Positions 1 to 7,393 of a stretch of 61,040 bases of DNA are shown piece by piece (position 1 is the first letter of the stretch; each line of letters begins with the position of its first letter). The notes beneath the pieces are model-generated. The model was given only the letters and a program-made list of their open reading frames with translations, did no database searches and was not told the origin of the DNA. Source of the stretch: an uncultured Clostridia bacterium (GTDB lineage: Bacteria > Bacillota > Clostridia > Oscillospirales > Ruminococcaceae). Where the stretch lies: assembly GCA_944386475.1 (NCBI GenBank), contig CALXBH010000064.1, positions 1 through 61,040 on the forward strand, in the 5' to 3' direction. The translations under genes and the position numbers were made by a program.

Positions 1-422
1 GCCAGGCCATCATGCGGGAGCTGGAGCGTGTTGTCCTTCTGCGAATTGTAGATACCAAGTGGATGGATCACATCGATGCGATGGACGAACTCCGCAAGGG
101 AATTTATCTGCGTGCTTACGCGCAGCGCGATCCAGTGGTAGAATACCGTCTGGAAGGCTTTGACATGTTTGACGAAATGGTAGCTTCTATCCGTGAGGAT
201 ACCATGAAGATGCTTCTGACTGTGCAGATCCGCACCGAGGAAGAACCTAAGCGGGAACAGGTGGCTAAACCCACCACGGAAAGCGTCGGCGGCGACGGAA
301 GCCCGGTGAAAAAAGAGCCGGTTAAAAAACAAAAAGTCGGCGACAACGATCCCTGCCCCTGCGGAAGCGGCAAAAAGTATAAAAAATGCTGCGGCTTAAA
401 AGAAAGCGCAGACAACGAATAA
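1..422 (+). CDS. secA: SecA preprotein translocase ATPase, C-terminal fragment
   Basis: This is the 3' end of secA; the gene begins before the window and is open in frame from base 3. SecA is the cytosolic ATPase that drives preproteins through SecYEG. The visible 140 residues hold the end of the helical scaffold/wing region ([16 protein letters not shown] is typical) and then a charged linker. The final zinc-binding SEC-C motif has its ligands in [13 protein letters not shown], close to the stop. That motif contacts SecB or ribosomes in the family. The reading frame closes at TAA 420-422 and runs straight into an intrinsic terminator. No sign of damage in the visible part. Confidence 0.96.
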   Translation, partial: QAIMRELERVVLLRIVDTKWMDHIDAMDELRKGIYLRAYAQRDPVVEYRLEGFDMFDEMVASIREDTMKMLLTVQIRTEEEPKREQVAKPTTESVGGDGSPVKKEPVKKQKVGDNDPCPCGSGKKYKKCCGLKESADNE

Positions 423-466
423 AAGAGAAACCGCCCTGGCCGAAAGGTCAGGGCGGTTTCTCTTTT
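421..466 (+). terminator. Intrinsic terminator of secA
   Basis: Perfect 18-bp inverted repeat: arm 421-438 (core GAAACCGCCCTG) pairs with 449-466, with a ten-base loop, ending in TTTCTCTTTT. It overlaps the secA stop codon and should end the secA transcript. Confidence 0.85.
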
Positions 467-574
467 CCCACAAATGCAAGCTGTGCTGTAACAATAAAAA
501 ACATTTGTGGAACGGACGGGATAGATTTGGCAAGGCTTTTGTCCAAAGCCAGGCGCGGGCATAAAGCTTTACAG

Positions 575-826
575 CTATTCCCGATCTGGCAGCAGAATGT
601 CCAGCTCATAGATGTTCAGCCCCAGTACCCGGTAGATGCGAATCAGCATTTCTGCGCTGGGGATGGATTCCCCTCGTTCCCAATTTCCATATTGCCGGAC
701 GCCAATCTTTAAAAGCTCTGCCGCCTGCTGCTGGGTTAAGCCTTTCGCTTTTCTCGCAGCTTTCAGTGCCGGAGGGAATACCTTTTTGATGGCTTTTGCA
801 TCCGGGAGTTGTTCTGATTTCGGCAT
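575..826 (-). CDS. XRE-family helix-turn-helix regulator (83 aa)
   Basis: A small DNA-binding protein of the Cro/CI (XRE) family. Residues about 18-75 form the HTH_3 fold: LKAARKAKGLTQQQAAELL gives helices 1-2, and VRQYGNWERGESIPSAEML is the recognition part. There is no extra sensor domain, so it probably acts as a simple dimeric repressor. The start ATG has a strong AAAGGAGG site 7-8 bases upstream. A perfect 9-bp inverted repeat lies just before that site, suggesting autoregulation. The gene stands alone between secA and a lipoprotein gene, convergent with secA. Its target beyond itself cannot be read from the sequence. Confidence 0.85.
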   Translation of the reverse strand: MPKSEQLPDAKAIKKVFPPALKAARKAKGLTQQQAAELLKIGVRQYGNWERGESIPSAEMLIRIYRVLGLNIYELDILLPDRE

Positions 827-841
827 AAGATTTCCTCCTTT

Positions 842-863
842 CCTACGTTAACCATAACGTAGG
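842..863. promoter_or_regulatory. Inverted repeat, likely XRE operator
   Basis: CCTACGTTA (842-850) and TAACGTAGG (855-863) are perfect inverse copies separated by ACCA. The element sits directly upstream of the ribosome binding site of the XRE gene (start 826, minus strand), so a dimer bound here would block its own transcription. Operator role is inferred from position and symmetry. Confidence 0.5.
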
Positions 864-966
864 AAAGGAAACTTAAAAAGGAAACAGGTTGCCTATGTTC
901 CTATAAGGAGCAAATGATTGCTTGCGGTCTGCTTTTTTGACAGTGTACCGATCAAAGAGGTGAACA

Positions 967-1023
967 ATGTGGACAATCAATAAAAAATGTTTTTTGCGTT
1001 CTTTTAAAGCCGGTGCTTTTTAG
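967..1023 (+). CDS. Possible 18-residue peptide or gene relic
   Basis: ATG 967 follows GAGGTGA at a good distance and opens a frame of 18 codons ending at TAG 1021. After the stop the same frame stays open for about 35 more codons (to TAA near 1124), so this may be a decayed gene with an internal stop. The peptide is basic with a few hydrophobic residues and I recognise no family. The rest of the 827-1248 gap is AT-rich and holds only the operator above and the promoter below. Confidence 0.2.
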   Translation: MWTINKKCFLRSFKAGAF

Positions 1024-1160
1024 CGGCGCACAAACCATGTACGCGGACTGTTTCATATTACTGATGGAGAAGATGGAGATAAGCCTGTCAATTATTCAAA
1101 ATTCATACTGCATTTCTATATATAACGATGATAAATGCTAATTATTGTGAAATAAATATA

Positions 1161-1189
1161 TTGATATTGCCGACAATTAAGCGTATTAT
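1161..1189 (+). promoter_or_regulatory. Sigma-A promoter of the lipoprotein gene
   Basis: TTGATA (1161-1166), 17-bp spacer, TATTAT (1184-1189) in very AT-rich DNA, about 50 bases before the lipoprotein ribosome binding site. Confidence 0.5.
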
Positions 1190-1248
1190 TAAATTAAAGA
1201 ATCGTAGATATTGGGGAGAAGGCGTGAGATGTTTTAGGAGGGATTAAT

Positions 1249-2079
1249 ATGAAAAAAATGCCGTTGCTGGTCGCGTTAGCGTTGACTCTTTGCCTGTTCG
1301 GCTGTCAGCCGGAAGGGAGTCTGCCCAGTTCGTCTAGTTTCGATCATAAAACGTCTGACGGCTTGGATAGCGTTTCCTCGCAGACGGAGAATCTCGGAGA
1401 AAACAATGTATCCAGCGGCACGGTTTCTCTGGGGTTATCGGAGGAGGAAAGCTCGGTTTCATCCGATGCCGGTTTTGAAGTGACGGCCTCTAGCCCATCC
1501 AATGTTTTTATTCGTTTTGACGACGATATTATGCTTATTAATCCGGGAACGTCTAAAACAATCCGTCCCACCTTGTCTCGCACGCCTGTAAAACACACGT
1601 ATCGTTATCAGGCTGAAACAGAACCAGAAGGAATGATCGAATTCGAACAGGTGGATACCGATGGGCGGATGTGTATTACCGGAAAACAGCCCGGCCTTTG
1701 CAAGCTGAAGGTGACGGTAACCTGTGATGAGTTCGATGAAAAGGCGCAGGACGATCTTCTCATATTGGTACCCGGTGAGGAATTGCAGCCTGAAACGGGT
1801 GCGGACATTCGTTTTAACGGCGGTGTCAGCCTGATTAAAGCCGGGGAGACAAGGGAGATAGGCGTAGAAGTAAGCTCAGCTGTAAAGGAGACAGACTATC
1901 ACTTTGAGGCGCGGACAGAACCGGAAGGGATCGCCGAGTTTACACAGAGGGAAAAAGACATTTTAGAGCCGGGCTATAGGGAAGATGATAAACTGGTTAC
2001 CTATATTACCGGAAAGAAAGCAGGGGTATGTAAGCTCAGCGTGAAAGCGGTTTTCCAGGTCGCTGACCTGTTCTTTTAA
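1249..2079 (+). CDS. Secreted lipoprotein with two Ig-like repeats, 3' end altered
   Basis: A 276-residue lipoprotein. The signal peptide ends in the lipobox LFGC with Cys19 as lipid anchor. A Ser/Glu-rich linker runs to about residue 80. Two related repeats follow, about 85-180 and 190-276, each with an IRF..I start, a TEPEG motif and a GK..G.CKL ending, resembling bacterial Ig-like (BIG2-type) domains. The second repeat is cut: after the CKLSV segment the reading runs into sequence antisense to the coiled-coil gene on the other strand and stops. The C-terminus is therefore probably not native. GC content and codon use look lower than the neighbours, fitting an accessory gene. Function unknown; ATG 1249 follows TAGGAGG. 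Confidence 0.75.
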   Translation: MKKMPLLVALALTLCLFGCQPEGSLPSSSSFDHKTSDGLDSVSSQTENLGENNVSSGTVSLGLSEEESSVSSDAGFEVTASSPSNVFIRFDDDIMLINPGTSKTIRPTLSRTPVKHTYRYQAETEPEGMIEFEQVDTDGRMCITGKQPGLCKLKVTVTCDEFDEKAQDDLLILVPGEELQPETGADIRFNGGVSLIKAGETREIGVEVSSAVKETDYHFEARTEPEGIAEFTQREKDILEPGYREDDKLVTYITGKKAGVCKLSVKAVFQVADLFF

Positions 2080-2307
2080 AATGGCTGTTTCCCGCTCAAG
2101 CTCCCACTGCTTTTCGTGGGTGAGCTTGTAGCCGTCAAAAAGGAAATCGATCCGTTTGGAAACCTGGTTTTTGATATAAACATGCGTGCGGGTCTCCGAT
2201 TCTTTGATTTTTTGTTCCAACCGGGTTTCTGATTCTTTCATCTCCGCTCTCACATCTTCGATAGCGGAAAATAATAGCTGAAACTGTTCAAGCGTTTCTT
2301 TATCCAC
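1963..2307 (-). CDS. Coiled-coil protein, C-terminus replaced (probable remnant)
   Basis: The best start is GTG 2307, eight bases after GGGAGG. The first 75 or so residues are strongly charged with heptad-like spacing (EDVRAEMKESETRLEQKIKE), then the segment QVSKRIDFLFDGYKLTHEKQWELE and a second helix ending LKEQVSDLE. This layout is common in small clostridial proteins of unknown function. After that helix the frame enters DNA antisense to the lipoprotein repeat and reads non-helical sequence to the stop, so the native tail is missing. It overlaps the lipoprotein gene tail to tail by 117 bases. Possibly non-functional. Confidence 0.5.
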   Translation of the reverse strand: MDKETLEQFQLLFSAIEDVRAEMKESETRLEQKIKESETRTHVYIKNQVSKRIDFLFDGYKLTHEKQWELERETAILKEQVSDLENRFHAELTYPCFLSGNIGNQFIIFPIARL

Positions 2308-2416
2308 CGTGACAACCTCCCTTAATAGATACAGTATACCACGGACAGAAAAGCGATGCAACTGTTTTGCCGGCGCTCGCTCAGCTTAAAGCGGAGCAGA
2401 CGGGCAAAAGAAAAAA

Positions 2417-2452
2417 GCTGAACCTGGAACGCGGATTGGGTTCAGGCTCAGC
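2417..2452 (-). terminator. Second, degenerate copy of the tRNA-Thr terminator
   Basis: An imperfect copy of the 2611-2646 hairpin, including the same flanking AAAAGAAAA tract (a U-run on the minus strand). Its 3' arm has several changes. It lies about 195 bases further downstream of tRNA-Thr and appears to be a duplicate. Confidence 0.5.
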
Positions 2453-2476
2453 CTGGTGGGAGTAAAACAAAAAGAT

Positions 2477-2571
2477 GCTTACACCTAAGCGCGGGCGCAA
2501 AATTCTGGGCAATAAAAAACCTGCGGAGCGCGAATTGCTCACCGCAGGTGTGGGAAGCGTTGATAAAATAG
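2477..2571 (-). repeat. tRNA-associated dispersed repeat, copy A
   Basis: Contains TAAGCGCGGGC, an A-rich tract, a hairpin built from ACCTGCGG (2519-2526) and CCGCAGGT (2542-2549), then GGGAAGCGTTGATAAAA. Near-identical units occur at 45525-45620 and about 45785-45855, both downstream of tRNA-Arg. On the minus strand the hairpin is followed by TTTTTT, so it can also act as a terminator. Confidence 0.7.
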
Positions 2572-2610
2572 ATACCCGCTACAAGCGCGAGTGATAAGGC
2601 AAAAGAAAAA

Positions 2611-2646
2611 GCTGAACCTGGAACGCGGATTGCGTCCAGGTTCAGC
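2611..2646 (-). terminator. tRNA-Thr terminator
   Basis: GCTGAACCTGGA (2611-2622) is inversely repeated at 2635-2646 as a perfect 12-bp stem. On the minus strand it is followed by TTTTTCTTTTGCC, one base after the end of tRNA-Thr. Confidence 0.8.
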
Positions 2647-2647
2647 C

Positions 2648-2723
2648 TGGAGCTACTGATCCGATTCGAACGGACGACCTGCTCATTACGAGTGAGCTGC
2701 TCTACCGACTGAGCCACAGTAGC
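2648..2723 (-). tRNA. tRNA-Thr (anticodon CGU)
   Basis: A complete 76-nt cloverleaf on the minus strand. The acceptor stem pairs GCTACTG with CAGTAGC. The D-arm GGCTCAGTCGGTAGAGC is normal. The anticodon arm GCTCA-CTCGTAA-TGAGC gives anticodon CGT, and the T-arm has loop TTCGAAT. Discriminator T and the CCA end are encoded. A sigma-A promoter precedes it and an intrinsic terminator follows at once. CGU is usually the minor threonine isoacceptor reading ACG. Confidence 0.95.
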
Positions 2724-2737
2724 GTTAACAGATATTC

Positions 2738-2766
2738 ATTATACAGGATAAGATAATAAAAATCAA
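2738..2766 (-). promoter_or_regulatory. Promoter of tRNA-Thr
   Basis: On the minus strand: TTGATT (2766-2761), 17-bp spacer, TATAAT (2743-2738), 14 bases before the tRNA 5' end. Confidence 0.75.
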
Positions 2767-2812
2767 GAGTTTTTTCAATTTCTTCCGGCCAAAACTTTTC
2801 CTGCGTTTTCTC

Positions 2813-2841
2813 TTGCAATAATAAGAGTAAAACGGTATAAT
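2813..2841 (+). promoter_or_regulatory. Promoter of the DUF1858 gene
   Basis: TTGCAA (2813-2818), 17-bp spacer, perfect TATAAT (2836-2841); 46 bases before the chosen start codon. Confidence 0.7.
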
Positions 2842-2886
2842 AATAAACACATAGCAGAGCGCCATAAAAGAAAGGATGTGTTTGAT

Positions 2887-3093
2887 ATGGCCTATACCGT
2901 GACAAAAAACACCCTGATTGGGGATATTTTAGATCACGACAGCACCACGGCGGAATACTTCCTGCAAATGGGGATGCACTGCCTGGGCTGCCCAGCCTCC
3001 CGGGGAGAGAGCATCGAAGAAGCCTGTGAGGTTCACGGCGTTGATTGTGACGAGCTGGTGGAAAAGCTTAATAACCATCTGGCGCAGCAATAA
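2887..3093 (+). CDS. DUF1858 domain protein (68 aa)
   Basis: A small cytosolic protein that is all one DUF1858 domain. Members have the pattern of a disulfide or metal handling motif, here MHCLGCPAS with CxxC at about residues 32-35, and are often found fused or next to hybrid-cluster or redox proteins; the biochemical role is not established. I chose ATG 2887 over GTG 2878 because AAAGGA at 2871-2876 is directly abutting the GTG but ten bases from the ATG. It is transcribed alone between its own promoter and a terminator. Confidence 0.85.
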   Translation: MAYTVTKNTLIGDILDHDSTTAEYFLQMGMHCLGCPASRGESIEEACEVHGVDCDELVEKLNNHLAQQ

Positions 3094-3105
3094 CAGCACC
3101 CTGTA

Positions 3106-3139
3106 TCGTCCGAGCCTTAAAAACTCGGACGATTCTTTT
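3106..3139 (+). terminator. Terminator of the DUF1858 gene
   Basis: TCGTCCGAG (3106-3114) and CTCGGACGA (3124-3132) form a 9-bp stem followed by TTCTTTT. Confidence 0.8.
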
Positions 3140-3241
3140 ATCCGTCTGTCTATCTGTGGAATGATCCACGTATCCACTTAAAAGGGGTACTTTATTTTTT
3201 AAGCGTTATCCGGAAACGTCCAAAACAGGAGGCTATCAAAC

Positions 3242-3952
3242 GTGCGAACCATACATCTTGACAAACGCCTGAGCGCGGCGGCGGAGCTGGTGCGTTCCGG
3301 CGGCATTGTGGCGGATATCGGCACCGATCACGGCTATCTGCCGGTTTATCTGTTGCAAACCGGAAAAATTCTGCGGGCGGTCGCCGCCGATATTAACGCC
3401 GGGCCTTTGGCATCTGCGAAAGAAACGGTGACGGCCTGCGGCTTGCAGGAGCGGGTGGAGCTTCGCCAGTCCGACGGACTGAAAAATATCGATGTCAGTG
3501 ATATTACCGACATTGTCATCGCCGGGATGGGAGGCGAACTGATCTGCCAGATCATCGGGGAGTGTCCTAAACTGCAAGACCCGGCCAAGCGGCTGATTTT
3601 ACAGCCCATGACCCATGCGGGCACAGTGCGCCGGTTTTTATATCAAAACGGCTTCCGGATTTTAGAGGAACGGGCGGCCATCGACGGGGCATATGCCTAC
3701 TGCATCCTGCTGGCGGCGTATACGGGGAATCCCCGGGAGATCAGCCTATTGGAAGAATGGGTAGGGGAAATGCCCATGAACCTGGATAAGGACAGCTTGG
3801 AATACCTCCGCCGCCAGCAGGAAAGGGCCGAGGCGGTGGCGGACGGCCTTTCCCGCGCCCAGTCGAAAGAGGAGCGGGATAAAGAAGCGGTGTACCGGGA
3901 ACTCGCCCGGCAGATCGAGGAATGCGTGCCCGAGCAAAAGGGGAGGGTGTAA
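3242..3952 (+). CDS. trmK: tRNA (adenine22-N1)-methyltransferase TrmK
   Basis: A class I SAM-dependent methyltransferase of the TrmK/YqfN family, which makes m1A at position 22 of tRNA. The SAM-binding motif I is VADIGTDHGYLP at about residues 23-34, an acidic residue follows in AADIN (about 55), and the family motif IAGMGGELI lies near residue 100. After the Rossmann part the C-terminal 80 residues form the charged coiled-coil expected of TrmK. Length 236 fits the family. GTG start after AGGAGG. It is followed three bases later by the Nif3-like gene, an arrangement conserved across Firmicutes. Confidence 0.93.
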   Translation: MRTIHLDKRLSAAAELVRSGGIVADIGTDHGYLPVYLLQTGKILRAVAADINAGPLASAKETVTACGLQERVELRQSDGLKNIDVSDITDIVIAGMGGELICQIIGECPKLQDPAKRLILQPMTHAGTVRRFLYQNGFRILEERAAIDGAYAYCILLAAYTGNPREISLLEEWVGEMPMNLDKDSLEYLRRQQERAEAVADGLSRAQSKEERDKEAVYRELARQIEECVPEQKGRV

Positions 3953-3955
3953 GGG

Positions 3956-5053
3956 ATGAGCGGTACAGCGGTAAAGGACATCCTTCGTTTTATGGGGGAG
4001 CTAGCGCCCTTTTCCCTGGCGGAAAGCTGGGACAACTGCGGCTTGATGGTGGGGGATCTGGACGCGCCGGTTCGTAAGATCATGGCCGCGCTGGACGTCA
4101 CCCGCCCGGTGGCAGAGGAAGCCGCCCAGCAGGGGGTGGACTGCATTGTCAGCCACCATCCTTTGATTTTCCATCCCCTAAAAGCGGTGACGGCACAGGG
4201 GCTCCCCTATTATTTGATCCGGAAGGGAATCGCCGTTATCTCCGCCCACACGAATTTAGACATTGCCTTCGGCGGGGTGTGCGACCGGCTGGCGGAGTTT
4301 TTAGGGGTAACGGATACCACCGTTTTAGACCCCACCGGAAAAGAGCGGTATTATAAGGTGGTGGTATTCGTCCCCCGCGCTGCCGCCCGGCAGGTGACCG
4401 AGAAAATGGCGGACGCCGGGGCAGGCGCTCTGGGCAACTACACCCGGTGCTCTTTCTCCCATCCCGGAACGGGGAGCTTTCTGCCCGGGGATGGGGCCGC
4501 CCCGGCAGTGGGCGCGGTAGGAAAGCAGGAGCAGGTGGACGAGATCCGGGTGGAGATGCTCTGCTCGGAAAAAAACCTGGGGGCGGTGATCGCCGCCATG
4601 AAGAAAGCGCACCCCTATGAGGAACCCGCCTATGACGTGTTTGAAAACCTGGGGGCCGGACGCACCTATGGCATCGGCCGGGTGGGGACGCTTTTATCTC
4701 CCATGTCCGGCCGGGAGTTGGCAGAGCGGGTGCGGGATACGCTGGGCTGCCCGTCGGTGCGGCTGGTGGAAGGCGCCCGCCGGGAGATCAAAAGGGTAGC
4801 GCTGGCAAACGGCGCGGAATCAGGGCTTTTGCCGGCGGCCGTCAAGGCGGGAGCGGACGCTTTAGTGGCCGGGGAAGTCAAGCACAACGTGTATATCGAC
4901 GCGCAAAACGCAGGAATCACCCTGATCGACGCGGGGCATTTTGACACCGAAAACCTGATCGTCCCGGTGCTGGAAACACGCCTGAAAGAGCGCTTCCCCG
5001 GGGTAGAGGTGATCCCCTCCACGGCAAACCGCCGCCCTTATGAGTCTGTGTAA
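3956..5053 (+). CDS. Nif3-like dinuclear metal centre protein (YqfO/DUF34)
   Basis: A 365-residue Nif3/DUF34 protein. Metal ligands are visible at both ends: the HH pair in SHHPLIF (about residue 64), HTNLDIA (about 100) and the C-terminal DAGHFDTE (about 330). The middle (about 130-250) is the PII-like insertion typical of the longer YqfO form, with HPYEEPAYD near its end. The family forms ring-shaped hexamers; its true substrate is not agreed, and proposed roles include GTP cyclohydrolase-like or metal chaperone functions. Co-transcribed with trmK. Confidence 0.92.
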   Translation: MSGTAVKDILRFMGELAPFSLAESWDNCGLMVGDLDAPVRKIMAALDVTRPVAEEAAQQGVDCIVSHHPLIFHPLKAVTAQGLPYYLIRKGIAVISAHTNLDIAFGGVCDRLAEFLGVTDTTVLDPTGKERYYKVVVFVPRAAARQVTEKMADAGAGALGNYTRCSFSHPGTGSFLPGDGAAPAVGAVGKQEQVDEIRVEMLCSEKNLGAVIAAMKKAHPYEEPAYDVFENLGAGRTYGIGRVGTLLSPMSGRELAERVRDTLGCPSVRLVEGARREIKRVALANGAESGLLPAAVKAGADALVAGEVKHNVYIDAQNAGITLIDAGHFDTENLIVPVLETRLKERFPGVEVIPSTANRRPYESV

Positions 5054-5097
5054 GACGGCTTTTACTTTATCAAAACAAGAAATCAGGTGTTTATCCT

Positions 5098-6849
5098 ATG
5101 GCCTTAGACGGCGCTTTTTTACATATGATCAAGACCGATCTGGAGCGGGAGGTATTAGGCTCCCGGATCGATAAGATCTCCCAGCCCTCCCGGGAGGAAA
5201 TCATCATCACCCTGCGCTTTAAAGGGGGCAGCAAAAAGCTTTTAGTCAGCGCGGGCGCCAACAGCCCCCGCATCCACTTTACCCAAATCCCGCTGGAAAA
5301 CCCCAAAACGCCGCCCATGTTCTGTATGCTGCTGCGCAAATATTTGGGGGCGGGAAAGCTTATTTTTATTAAGCAGATCGGCCTGGACCGGATTTTGCAC
5401 CTGGGCTTTGAAACGGTAAACGAGCTGGGGGACACCACCGTCGTCACCATGGCGGTGGAGATCATGGGCCGGCACAGCAATATTATTTTGGTAAACGAAC
5501 AGGGGAAGGTCATCGACTCCATCAAGCGGATTGACGAAGAGATGTCAAGCGTCCGAATGGTGCTGCCGGGGCTTCCCTATACCCTGCCGCCTATGCAGGA
5601 CAAGGTAAACCTGTTGGAAGAAGGCTCCGAAGGGGTGCTGAAAGCCCTGGAAAAAGCGGATAACGGGGAGCTTTCCAAGGCGCTTTTATCGGTGATGCAG
5701 GGGATGTCCCCGGTGGTCTGCCGGGAGATTGCCGCCTATGTCACCCGGGAGCAGACGGTTTACAAGGATGATCTGACCCCCGACCAGTGGGTGCGGCTGA
5801 AATTTTATCTGGATAACCTGCGGGATCGGATGAACGGGGAGCATCCCGCGTTTACCATGCTTATGGAGAAAAACGGAAAGCCCAAGGAGTTTTCCTTTTT
5901 CCCCATCCTCCAGTACGGGACGGCGTTAATCCAAAAGCCCTATGAAACGGCCAGCGGCCTTTTAGACAACTTTTACTCCGAGCGGGACCGGATCGAGCGG
6001 ATGAAACAGCGCTCCCACGGGCTTTTAAAGCTCCTTGTCAGCGCCACCGAGCGGATCACGAGAAAGCTCGCCTCCCAGGAGGAGGAATTAAAAGAATGCG
6101 GGGAAAGAGAGCGGCTAAAAACCTATGGCGACCTTTTAAACGCAAACCTCTACCAGATGCAAAAGGGGATGGACAGCGTCACGCTGGAAAACTTTTACGA
6201 TGAGATGAAGCCGGTCAATATCCCCTTAGACCCGGCTCTTACCCCGGTCAAAAACGCCCAGAAATATTACACCGAGTACCGCAAGGCCGCCACAGCGGAA
6301 AAAATGCTTACCTCCCTGATCGCCCAGGGGGAGCAGGAGCTTGTCTACCTGGATTCGGTGTTCGACGCGGTCTCCCGCACCACGGGGGAAAGCGAGCTTT
6401 TAGAGATCCGGGAGGAGCTGGCGGAGCAGGGGTATTTAAAAAACTACAAAAACCGCAACAAGCAGCTAAAGCCCCAGCCGCCGATTCAGTACCGCTCCTC
6501 CGATGGGTTTACGATTTTGTGCGGGCGAAACAACAAGCAAAACGACAAGCTGACACTAAAAACCGCCCGGGGGGAGGATCTGTGGTGCCACACCCACAAC
6601 ATCCCCGGCTCCCATGTGATTATTGTAGCAGAAGGCCGGGAGATCCCCGACCGGACCATCGAAGAAGCCTGCATGATCGCCGCGTATAACAGCAAGGCCA
6701 GAGGTTCTTCTCAGGTGCCGGTGGACTACACCAAAGCCCGGTATGTAAAAAAGCCAAACGGCGCAAAGCCCGGTATGGTAATCTTTACCGACAACCGCAC
6801 CGCTTATTTAACGCCGGATGAGGAACGGGTAAAGGCCCTGGAATGTTAA
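5098..6849 (+). CDS. rqcH: Ribosome quality control protein RqcH (NFACT family)
   Basis: A 583-residue NFACT protein (older name fibronectin-binding protein FbpA/YloA). RqcH binds obstructed 50S subunits and recruits tRNA-Ala to add C-terminal alanine tails that mark stalled chains for degradation. The NFACT-N domain covers about 1-210, beginning MALDGAFLHMIKTDLE. Helix-hairpin-helix and coiled-coil arms follow (about 220-440). The NFACT-R domain holds GEDLWCHTHNIPGSHVII (about 495-512). Full length and intact. It has only a weak AGG ribosome site and lies 44 bases after the Nif3-like gene, so it may be read from the same transcript. Confidence 0.93.
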   Translation: MALDGAFLHMIKTDLEREVLGSRIDKISQPSREEIIITLRFKGGSKKLLVSAGANSPRIHFTQIPLENPKTPPMFCMLLRKYLGAGKLIFIKQIGLDRILHLGFETVNELGDTTVVTMAVEIMGRHSNIILVNEQGKVIDSIKRIDEEMSSVRMVLPGLPYTLPPMQDKVNLLEEGSEGVLKALEKADNGELSKALLSVMQGMSPVVCREIAAYVTREQTVYKDDLTPDQWVRLKFYLDNLRDRMNGEHPAFTMLMEKNGKPKEFSFFPILQYGTALIQKPYETASGLLDNFYSERDRIERMKQRSHGLLKLLVSATERITRKLASQEEELKECGERERLKTYGDLLNANLYQMQKGMDSVTLENFYDEMKPVNIPLDPALTPVKNAQKYYTEYRKAATAEKMLTSLIAQGEQELVYLDSVFDAVSRTTGESELLEIREELAEQGYLKNYKNRNKQLKPQPPIQYRSSDGFTILCGRNNKQNDKLTLKTARGEDLWCHTHNIPGSHVIIVAEGREIPDRTIEEACMIAAYNSKARGSSQVPVDYTKARYVKKPNGAKPGMVIFTDNRTAYLTPDEERVKALEC

Positions 6850-6866
6850 GATGAAAGGGACGGCTA

Positions 6867-6896
6867 TTGACAGAAGCCGGTCAAATGTAGGATAAT
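6867..6896 (+). promoter_or_regulatory. Promoter of the VOC gene
   Basis: TTGACA (6867-6872), 18-bp spacer, GATAAT (6891-6896). A leader hairpin AGCGGG/CCCGCT (6920-6925, 6938-6943) lies just before the ribosome binding site. Confidence 0.65.
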
Positions 6897-6962
6897 AAAA
6901 AATAATCCTAAAATCTACAAGCGGGGATACACATTTACCCGCTGGGGGAGGAGGGGCTGGAC

Positions 6963-7325
6963 ATGCGGTTAAAATGCTTTAACCTGCCCACCATGGACGT
7001 ACCGAAAATGCGGGATTTTTATCAGACAGTCCTGAAAGCCAGTTGCCGTGAATTCTGCGGCAGATGCGAAATCGACGCCGATAACTTTACGCTGGTGCTG
7101 ACTGCCACCAAAATTCCGCCGGTGGTTCATCCGGAATCCTGCGGGATGGAATTTTTGGTGGAGGATGTGGACGACGAGTACCGCCGCCTGCTGGAAAGCG
7201 GGGTTACAATAGATTCCCCGCCGGTTACCTATCCCTGGGGATTCCGGGCCATTGGGTTCCGGGATCCGGACGGAAACCACATTGATTTTGTCCAACAGGT
7301 AGGAGCCCCAGCGGATGACAATTAA
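6963..7325 (+). CDS. VOC-superfamily (glyoxalase/bleomycin-resistance-like) protein
   Basis: A 120-residue single-domain VOC protein built of paired beta-alpha-beta-beta-beta modules. [17 protein letters not shown] is the usual first module start, and the end [22 protein letters not shown] is the classic C-terminal module with a metal-ligand Glu replaced by Asp in HIDFV. Members bind or convert small molecules, either as metal enzymes or as drug-binding proteins; nothing here fixes the substrate. ATG 6963 follows a G-rich GGGAGGAGGGG site. Probably the first gene of a unit with valS, 68 bases downstream. Confidence 0.85.
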   Translation: MRLKCFNLPTMDVPKMRDFYQTVLKASCREFCGRCEIDADNFTLVLTATKIPPVVHPESCGMEFLVEDVDDEYRRLLESGVTIDSPPVTYPWGFRAIGFRDPDGNHIDFVQQVGAPADDN

Positions 7326-7393
7326 GCAACAAGGGCTTTGTGCCCCCGGATCATGGGGAGCGTGGGGCCATAACGGGAAGGAGAACAAAATAC

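Noticed and set aside
2448-2717. Open frame across tRNA-Thr and its terminators encoding SHTCGEQFALRRFF
   Set aside because: The peptide arises from the tRNA and the dispersed repeat; the same segment recurs at 45483-45737 and 45695-45946 for that reason.
6850-7393. T-box riboswitch before valS
   Set aside because: No T-box consensus or specifier hairpin found in the short leader.
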